Shown piece by piece: positions 6,406-10,038 of a DNA stretch of 10,038 bases. The notes under the pieces were generated by a model, which did not search any database, had not been told where the DNA came from, and saw only the letters and a list, made by a program, of their open reading frames with translations. Origin of the DNA: an uncultured Porphyromonadaceae bacterium (GTDB lineage Bacteria; Bacteroidota; Bacteroidia; Bacteroidales; Muribaculaceae); the NCBI GenBank assembly GCA_947174155.1, contig CAMWHX010000022.1, positions 1-10,038 on the forward strand, written 5' to 3'. The translations under genes and the position numbers were made by a program. Every line of letters begins with the position of its first letter. Positions within the stretch are counted from its first letter, which is position 1.

Positions 6406-7056
6406 ATGACAGGATACATATCAGTAGGGGTCTTCATCGACGGAGGCTACTATGCCAAGGTTAACCGCGCTCTCAAAGCTATGGAGAGCAGTATCATCAG
6501 AGTTCGTTCACTCTTCGAGTTCATCTCTACGCGGCTCGCACGCGAGGAGGGTGTCAATCCCTCTGATTGTCAGATCACGGAGGCTCATTATTTCCGCGGA
6601 CGATACAGGGTTAAGGAGGCGTACGACAAGCATCTCCTATATAATGAGCGCAAATTCGAGGATACGCTGATAGAAAATGATGTGGTGTTCCATTACAAGC
6701 ACCTTCGAGAGACTGAACGCGACGGTGTGGTGCAGGTCATCGAGAAGGGTGTGGATGTGTGGTTTGCCCTGGAGGCTTATGAGCTTGCCACTTTTCGTCA
6801 GTTCGACTACGTAGTGCTCATCACCGGAGATGCTGACCACGAGATGCTTGTCAGGAAATTGAAGGCGTTGAAGATAAAGACGGTACTACTGACGTGGAAC
6901 CTTACCGATGTGGATGCCACTTCCCCCTTGCTGCGCGAAGAGGCCGGGCACCATTGGGAGCTCTCGCAGGTACTTATGGACAATCCCCGGCTCAAGCAGA
7001 ACCTCCTTTATCGCCTGCGTGAGCCGGCAGTCACTCCGTTGGGCGATGAATTTTGA
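6406..7056 (+). CDS. NYN-domain (LabA/DUF88-type) putative ribonuclease
   Basis: 216 residues from the ATG at 6406. An open frame continues upstream to a GTG at 6247, but it runs through a strong hairpin and the tandem repeat, and the conserved NYN strand (VGVFIDGGY) begins seven residues after this ATG. NYN domains are PIN-like metal-dependent nuclease folds. The conserved acidic residues are present: Asp12 in FIDGGY, Asp117 in KGVDVWFALEAYELA (114-128), and Asp142 and Asp144 in VLITGDADHEMLVRKLKAL (137-155). The C-terminal part (about 170-216) is charged and lacks a second recognised domain. No signal peptide, so cytoplasmic. It stands alone between a terminator and a promoter. RNA cleavage is a family-level expectation and the target is unknown. 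A short hairpin (7055-7070, GATGTT/AACATC) overlaps the stop codon. Confidence 0.85.
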   Translation: MTGYISVGVFIDGGYYAKVNRALKAMESSIIRVRSLFEFISTRLAREEGVNPSDCQITEAHYFRGRYRVKEAYDKHLLYNERKFEDTLIENDVVFHYKHLRETERDGVVQVIEKGVDVWFALEAYELATFRQFDYVVLITGDADHEMLVRKLKALKIKTVLLTWNLTDVDATSPLLREEAGHHWELSQVLMDNPRLKQNLLYRLREPAVTPLGDEF

Positions 7057-7216
7057 TGTTATACAACATCTATTCATGCCTTAATTGCAAATTGCATATT
7101 GACAAACTGTCATCATATTCCCTGAAATTAGGGGTGTATGGTGGCAGTTTGCCGTTATATTGTTACATGAATTGCAGTTGTGCGGGTTAAAATCGGAGTG
7201 GGGGTAGAAAAAAAGA
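7057..7216. other. Non-coding spacer with a two-part stem-loop
   Basis: No gene is seen. A structure can form in which CAAACTGTC (7103-7111) pairs with GGCAGTTTG (7143-7151), with one wobble, enclosing a CCCT/AGGG hairpin (7120-7133). A small palindrome TGCAAATTGCA lies at 7088-7098. No U-rich tract follows the larger structure, so it is a poor intrinsic terminator. It could mark the 3' end of the NYN transcript. Confidence 0.35.
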
Positions 7217-7248
7217 TTTGGTGCGTAACGGAATATTCATTAACTTTG
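7217..7248 (+). promoter_or_regulatory. Strong promoter of the unassigned transcript upstream of glmS
   Basis: TTTG at 7217-7220, a 20-bp spacer and TAACTTTG at 7241-7248 match the Bacteroidota promoter consensus exactly. The -7 box and spacing equal those of the tRNA promoter at 9779-9810. The predicted transcription start is near 7254. Confidence 0.8.
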
Positions 7249-7355
7249 CATTGTCAAAACGAGAGGTTCTGACACTTGTTAAGAAGATCATACGTCAAGG
7301 AGTCTACGGACGACTTGCACACGATATACTATAATACTTAACTCGAACTAACATC

Positions 7356-7385
7356 ATGAAAACTCACCGGCGTCGTCGGTCATGA
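7356..7385 (+). CDS. Nine-codon Arg-rich leader peptide (MKTHRRRRS)
   Basis: ATG at 7356 follows a leader (CTCGAACTAACATC) that resembles start regions in this phylum, about 100 nt after the predicted transcription start. The frame reads MKTHRRRRS and stops at TGA 7383-7385. The run His-Arg-Arg-Arg-Arg is coded CAC CGG CGT CGT CGG. Position in a structured leader and the basic run would fit a leader peptide that senses translation speed. Its stop overlaps the ATG of a second small frame by 4 bases. No homology is claimed; a frame this short can arise by chance. Confidence 0.3.
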   Translation: MKTHRRRRS

Positions 7386-7447
7386 GAGACCGGACGGCAG
7401 GATGGCGCGGCAGGCGGCCGCGGCAGTGCGGGGACGGACACTATTAA
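7382..7447 (+). CDS. 21-codon frame overlapping the Arg-rich leader frame
   Basis: ATG at 7382 overlaps the TGA of the preceding 9-codon frame (ATGA, 7382-7385), an arrangement used for translational coupling. It starts MRDRTAGWRGRRPRQC and ends DGHY before TAA at 7445-7447. The composition, rich in Arg and Gly, simply reflects the G+C-rich arm of the predicted RNA structure, so it may not be a real protein. Confidence 0.15.
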   Translation: MRDRTAGWRGRRPRQCGDGHY

Positions 7448-7534
7448 AAACCTCTGACTTTGAACCTGATACCCAAGAAGACACTCAGTGGACAAAATAG
7501 GACTTTAGATGGTTAATACTGACACGCATACCTT

Positions 7535-7558
7535 AAGACTGATACCAAGACTGATACC
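7535..7558. repeat. Perfect 12-bp tandem repeat inside the putative RNA
   Basis: AAGACTGATACC occurs at 7535-7546 and again at 7547-7558. Related sequence (CCTGATACCCAAG) is found near 7466-7478. The copies lie in the A/T-richer interior, between the two halves of the long-range stem. Confidence 0.9.
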
Positions 7559-7671
7559 GTCCAGTGCATGGCTTTCCTGATGACAGGATGCTCGCACCCC
7601 CGCACCGCCACAGCGGCTTCTGTCGCGCCGACCGGTCTAATTAAAAAGAGAATTGTAATCTACACTTTTAT

Positions 7672-7716
7672 CGACCTCCGCTGTCTGTGTGACACCGGAG
7701 GTCGCCTATTTTTTTT
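7672..7716 (+). terminator. Intrinsic terminator of the unassigned transcript
   Basis: CGACCTCCG (7672-7680) and CGGAGGTCG (7696-7704) pair perfectly, and TGTC/GACA extends the stem after one C-C mismatch. Eight T residues follow at 7709-7716. It stands about 160 bp before glmS. If transcription from 7254 is meant to reach glmS, this hairpin would have to be an attenuator. Confidence 0.88.
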
Positions 7717-7773
7717 GTAGGATAGAAGCTAAGATTAATCTCCTGTCATGCGGAGAGAAGCCCGAGTGGAGGC

Positions 7774-7805
7774 CTTGACAGAGATGGCCGGCCGGCTTAT
7801 TCTTA
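7774..7805 (+). promoter_or_regulatory. Possible glmS promoter
   Basis: CTTG (7774-7777), a 20-bp spacer and TATTCTTA (7798-7805) have the right geometry for a Bacteroidota promoter but match the boxes only partly. The same place reads TTGACA-N17-TATTCT, close to the classic sigma-70 form. The -33 region overlaps one arm of the inverted repeat CTGTCA (7743-7748) / TGACAG (7776-7781). A start near 7811 would leave a leader of about 70 nt. Confidence 0.35.
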
Positions 7806-7879
7806 CGACATCGGGCAATATATCAGGCGCCGCCGCGTTATCAACTTATTAACTTACATCATAATCTCAGACTTAAAAT

Positions 7880-9730
7880 ATGTGTGGAATAGTAGGATAC
7901 CTTGGCGAAGGTAATGTCTATGATGTGCTCATCAAAGGCTTGCATCGCCTGGAATATCGTGGCTATGACAGTGCCGGTGTAGCTCTCGGAACTCCCGATG
8001 GCTCACTCAATGTATATAAGACAAAAGGGAAGGTTAGTAATTTAGAGGACTATTGCCGTGACAAATCGACTGATGCAAAGGTAGGTATAGCTCATACCCG
8101 CTGGGCTACCCACGGTGAGCCATCCGATCATAACGCCCACCCTCATTTCAGTGAGGATGGAAACCTCGCGCTGGTGCATAACGGTACCATCGAGAATTAT
8201 AAGGTGCTCAAAGATGCCCTCCAGGAGCATGGTTGCACCTTCCGCTCAGAGACTGACACTGAAGTGCTTGTGCAGCTCATAGAGTATATCCGTCTGACTA
8301 ACAACTGCTCACTGCTCGATGCCGTACGCGAATCCCTTAACCAGGTTGTCGGAGCATATGCAGTGGCGGTTATAGAGAAGAATAATCCCGACCAGATCAT
8401 CGCTGCCCGCAAGAGCAGTCCCCTCGTGATTGGTATAGGGAAGAATAACAGTGATTTCTTTCTTGCATCCGATGCTACTCCTATCGTGGAGTATACTGAC
8501 AACGTCGTGTATCTTAATGACGGCGAGATCGCAATCCTGCGTCGCGGCGAACCGCTGAAGGTCGTCACTCTGGGCAACGAGGAGGCGAAGATTGACGTCA
8601 AGAAGCTCGAGATGAGTATCTCCCAACTCGAGAAGGGGGGATACGAGCATTTCATGCTTAAAGAGATTTTTGAGCAGCCCAACACACTGCGTGACTGTCT
8701 GCGCGGCCGTGTGGTCGAGGGGGGTACGCGTGTGATCCTGAACGGTGTACTCGATAATGCCGAGAAATTTAAAAACGCCCGTCGTATCACCATAGTAGCC
8801 TGTGGCACCTCATGGCATGCCGGACTTCTCGGGAAGTATCTGCTTCAAGACATGGTGCGTATACCGGTAGCCGTGGAGTATGCCAGCGAGTTCCGTTACT
8901 CCAACCCTGTGCTCGATGAGCATGATGTGGTGATTGCCATTTCACAGAGTGGAGAGACCGCCGACACCCTGGCTGCTATACAGATCGCACGCAAGATGGG
9001 TGCATTCGTATACGGTATCAGCAATGTTGTCGGAGCTTCGATTCCCCGAGAAACCCACAGCGGCACCTATATCCATGTCGGTCCCGAGATCGGTGTGGCC
9101 TCCACCAAGGCGTTTACCGGTCAGGTGATGGTGCTCACCATGCTCGCTATGGCGGTCGGCCATCTGCGAGGCACACTCAGCGACGAGCATCTTCGTGAGC
9201 TCGGTAAGTATATGGAGCAGATCCCCGATCTTGTCAAGGAGACACTCAAACTCCATGACCAGATCAAGCATCTCTCCCTAATATATACTTATGCGCGTAA
9301 TTTCCTCTATCTCGGCCGAGGATACAGTTACCCTGTTGCCCTCGAGGGAGCGCTTAAGCTCAAGGAGATCTCCTACATACATGCGGAGGGATATCCGGCA
9401 GCGGAGATGAAACATGGTCCCATCGCTCTAATCGACTCCGAAATGCCCACGGTGATAATCGCGCCCAATGATCACCTGTACGAGAAGATTGTCAACAACG
9501 TGCAGCAGGTGAAGGCACGCCACGGCAGTGTGATCGCCATTGTGACCCGCGGAGACAAGGAGATACGCGCCATTGCGGACCATGTGCTTGAGGTGCCCGA
9601 AGTGCCGGAATGCCTGACCCCGATTATTACGAGTATACCGTTGCAACTCCTTAGCTACTATATAGCTATCAACAAAGGGAAGAACGTGGATATGCCCCGT
9701 AATCTGGCCAAGTCAGTGACGGTAGAATAA
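7880..9730 (+). CDS. glmS: Glucosamine-6-phosphate synthase (isomerizing)
   Basis: 616 residues, full length. It converts fructose-6-phosphate and glutamine to glucosamine-6-phosphate and glutamate in the cytosol, the first committed step to UDP-GlcNAc for peptidoglycan and lipid A. The class II glutaminase domain (2 to about 225) begins MCGIVGY; Cys2 becomes the N-terminal nucleophile after Met removal. HTRWATHG (72-79), HNGTIENY (100-107) and SETDTE (123-128) complete that site. SIS domain 1 (about 290-430) has ACGTSWHAG (307-315), SQSGETADT (355-363) and STKAFTGQ (408-415). SIS domain 2 has GRGYSYPVALEGALKLKE (479-496) and EMKHGP (509-514). Glu496, His512 and Lys611 correspond to E. coli Glu488, His504 and Lys603. 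The tail DMPRNLAKSVTVE is the typical C-terminus. No glmS ribozyme is expected or seen. Expression may come from the weak promoter near 7774 or from read-through of the upstream unit. Confidence 0.98.
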   Translation: MCGIVGYLGEGNVYDVLIKGLHRLEYRGYDSAGVALGTPDGSLNVYKTKGKVSNLEDYCRDKSTDAKVGIAHTRWATHGEPSDHNAHPHFSEDGNLALVHNGTIENYKVLKDALQEHGCTFRSETDTEVLVQLIEYIRLTNNCSLLDAVRESLNQVVGAYAVAVIEKNNPDQIIAARKSSPLVIGIGKNNSDFFLASDATPIVEYTDNVVYLNDGEIAILRRGEPLKVVTLGNEEAKIDVKKLEMSISQLEKGGYEHFMLKEIFEQPNTLRDCLRGRVVEGGTRVILNGVLDNAEKFKNARRITIVACGTSWHAGLLGKYLLQDMVRIPVAVEYASEFRYSNPVLDEHDVVIAISQSGETADTLAAIQIARKMGAFVYGISNVVGASIPRETHSGTYIHVGPEIGVASTKAFTGQVMVLTMLAMAVGHLRGTLSDEHLRELGKYMEQIPDLVKETLKLHDQIKHLSLIYTYARNFLYLGRGYSYPVALEGALKLKEISYIHAEGYPAAEMKHGPIALIDSEMPTVIIAPNDHLYEKIVNNVQQVKARHGSVIAIVTRGDKEIRAIADHVLEVPEVPECLTPIITSIPLQLLSYYIAINKGKNVDMPRNLAKSVTVE

Positions 9731-9778
9731 GGCGCCGGAATAAAAAATCATATTTTTCTTCATTTTTTTCTTGAAAAA

Positions 9779-9810
9779 TTTGGAGGATTCAATTTTTGGC
9801 ATTAACTTTG
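9779..9810 (+). promoter_or_regulatory. Promoter of the tRNA cluster
   Basis: TTTG (9779-9782), a 20-bp spacer and TAACTTTG (9803-9810) match the consensus exactly, placing the start near 9816 and about 60 nt before tRNA-Tyr. Between the glmS stop and this promoter the sequence is A/T-rich with T runs (9752-9770), but no G+C-rich terminator hairpin for glmS is evident. Confidence 0.8.
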
Positions 9811-9876
9811 CACTCGAATTTCGGAGATAACCTCTGAGAGGGTACTTCGGAAAGAGAGTGCAAAGACATAATGTAA

Positions 9877-9959
9877 GGGCAAATACCAGAGTGGCCAAAT
9901 GGGGCAGACTGTAAATCTGCTGGTTTATACCTTCGGTGGTTCGAATCCATCTTCGCCCA
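9877..9959 (+). tRNA. tRNA-Tyr (anticodon GTA)
   Basis: A class II tRNA of 83 nt. The anticodon stem GCAGA/TCTGC (9904-9908, 9916-9920) encloses CTGTAAA with anticodon GTA at 9911-9913. A long variable arm follows. The T arm GGTGG-TTCGAAT-CCATC (9935-9951) has one G-T wobble. The acceptor GGGCAAA (9877-9883) pairs with TTCGCCC (9952-9958) except for an A-C mismatch at the fifth pair (9881/9954). The discriminator is A9959 and CCA is not encoded. Confidence 0.93.
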
Positions 9960-9983
9960 CGAAATCCGATAAGGTCGGTAAAT

Positions 9984-10038
9984 GCGGAAGTAGCTCAGTT
10001 GGTAGAGCAATAGCCTTCCAAGCTATGGGTCGCGAGTT
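9984..10038 (+). tRNA. tRNA-Gly (anticodon TCC), cut by the window end
   Basis: Acceptor GCGGAAG (9984-9990), D arm GCTCAGTTGGTAGAGC and anticodon stem ATAGC/GCTAT (10010-10014, 10022-10026) with loop CTTCCAA and anticodon TCC at 10017-10019. The window ends inside the T loop, so the 3' part is missing. It lies 24 nt after tRNA-Tyr, surely in the same transcript; a small CCGA/TCGG hairpin lies in the spacer. Confidence 0.93.

Larger units (their letters stand above)
7254..7716 (+). ncRNA. Putative structured RNA or long glmS leader, about 460 nt
   Basis: The unit is bounded by a consensus promoter and an intrinsic terminator and contains no frame longer than 50 codons. A G+C-rich block (about 7365-7440) can pair with a second one (about 7590-7640): 7387-7398 with 7627-7638 (11 of 12 positions) and GTGCGGGG (7426-7433) with CCCCGCAC (7598-7605), plus scattered pairs between. 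These would close a domain of about 250 nt. Local hairpins include TCCTG-ATGA-CAGGA (7575-7588) and CGGTC/GACCG (7377-7392), the latter competing with the long-range stem. I see no RNase P, tmRNA, SRP or glmS-ribozyme hallmark. It may be a stand-alone RNA, a leader/attenuator read through into glmS, or a decayed gene. Boundaries are inferred from the promoter and terminator. Confidence 0.5.

Noticed and set aside
7748..7852. 34-codon frame (MRREARVEALTEMAGRL...) between the terminator and glmS
   Set aside because: It would begin upstream of the likely glmS promoter and overlaps an inverted repeat; there is no supporting signal beyond being open. A leader peptide is possible but unsupported.
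7720..7879. glmS ribozyme or riboswitch
   Set aside because: That element belongs mainly to Firmicutes and none of its conserved core was recognised here.
9789..10010. Minus-strand 73-codon frame containing MDSNHRRYKPADLQSAPFGH
   Set aside because: It is the reverse complement of tRNA-Tyr and flanks; this peptide is a familiar false annotation antisense to tRNAs.

Overview
The window looks like chromosome of a gut-type Bacteroidales bacterium, plausibly Muribaculaceae. The family-level guess is inference from base composition and gene style. The phylum is better supported: three separate promoters match the Bacteroidota primary sigma consensus TTTG-N20-TAnnTTTG, start codons have A-rich leaders rather than strong Shine-Dalgarno sites, and the proteins are of Bacteroidales type. 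No mobile element, CRISPR array, phage gene or defence system was seen. Most of the window is housekeeping.

Layout. Positions 29-2051 carry two minus-strand genes: an OmpH/Skp-like periplasmic chaperone, predicted to be a lipoprotein, followed by the ribosome-splitting GTPase gene hflX. A divergent regulatory region (2052-2383) separates them from a plus-strand operon at 2384-6096. That operon has two paralogous M20C dipeptidases (PepD type) around an exported N-acetylmuramidase-like protein, and it ends at a strong terminator (6121-6158). A single NYN-domain (PIN-like) putative ribonuclease follows at 6406-7056, with an exact 18-bp tandem duplication directly against its start codon.

The least ordinary part is 7057-7879, about 820 bp without a conventional gene. 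It holds a textbook promoter (7217-7248) and a textbook intrinsic terminator (7672-7716), which together define a transcription unit of about 460 nt. Inside are a 9-codon Arg-rich reading frame, a 4-base-overlapping 21-codon frame, a G+C-rich arm that can pair with a distant arm about 200 nt later, and a 12-bp tandem repeat. It could be a structured non-coding RNA or a long leader/attenuator for the next gene, glmS (7880-9730, glucosamine-6-phosphate synthase). A weaker promoter lies between the terminator and glmS. I did not recognise a known RNA family.

The window closes with a promoter (9779-9810) driving a tRNA cluster: tRNA-Tyr(GTA) and a tRNA-Gly(TCC) cut by the window end.

Functional threads: envelope biogenesis (OmpH, GlmS for amino sugars, muramidase for wall turnover), peptide catabolism (two dipeptidases) and translation or RNA quality control (HflX, NYN protein, tRNAs). 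The muramidase and dipeptidases share an operon by position; a joint role in wall-peptide turnover is inference only.
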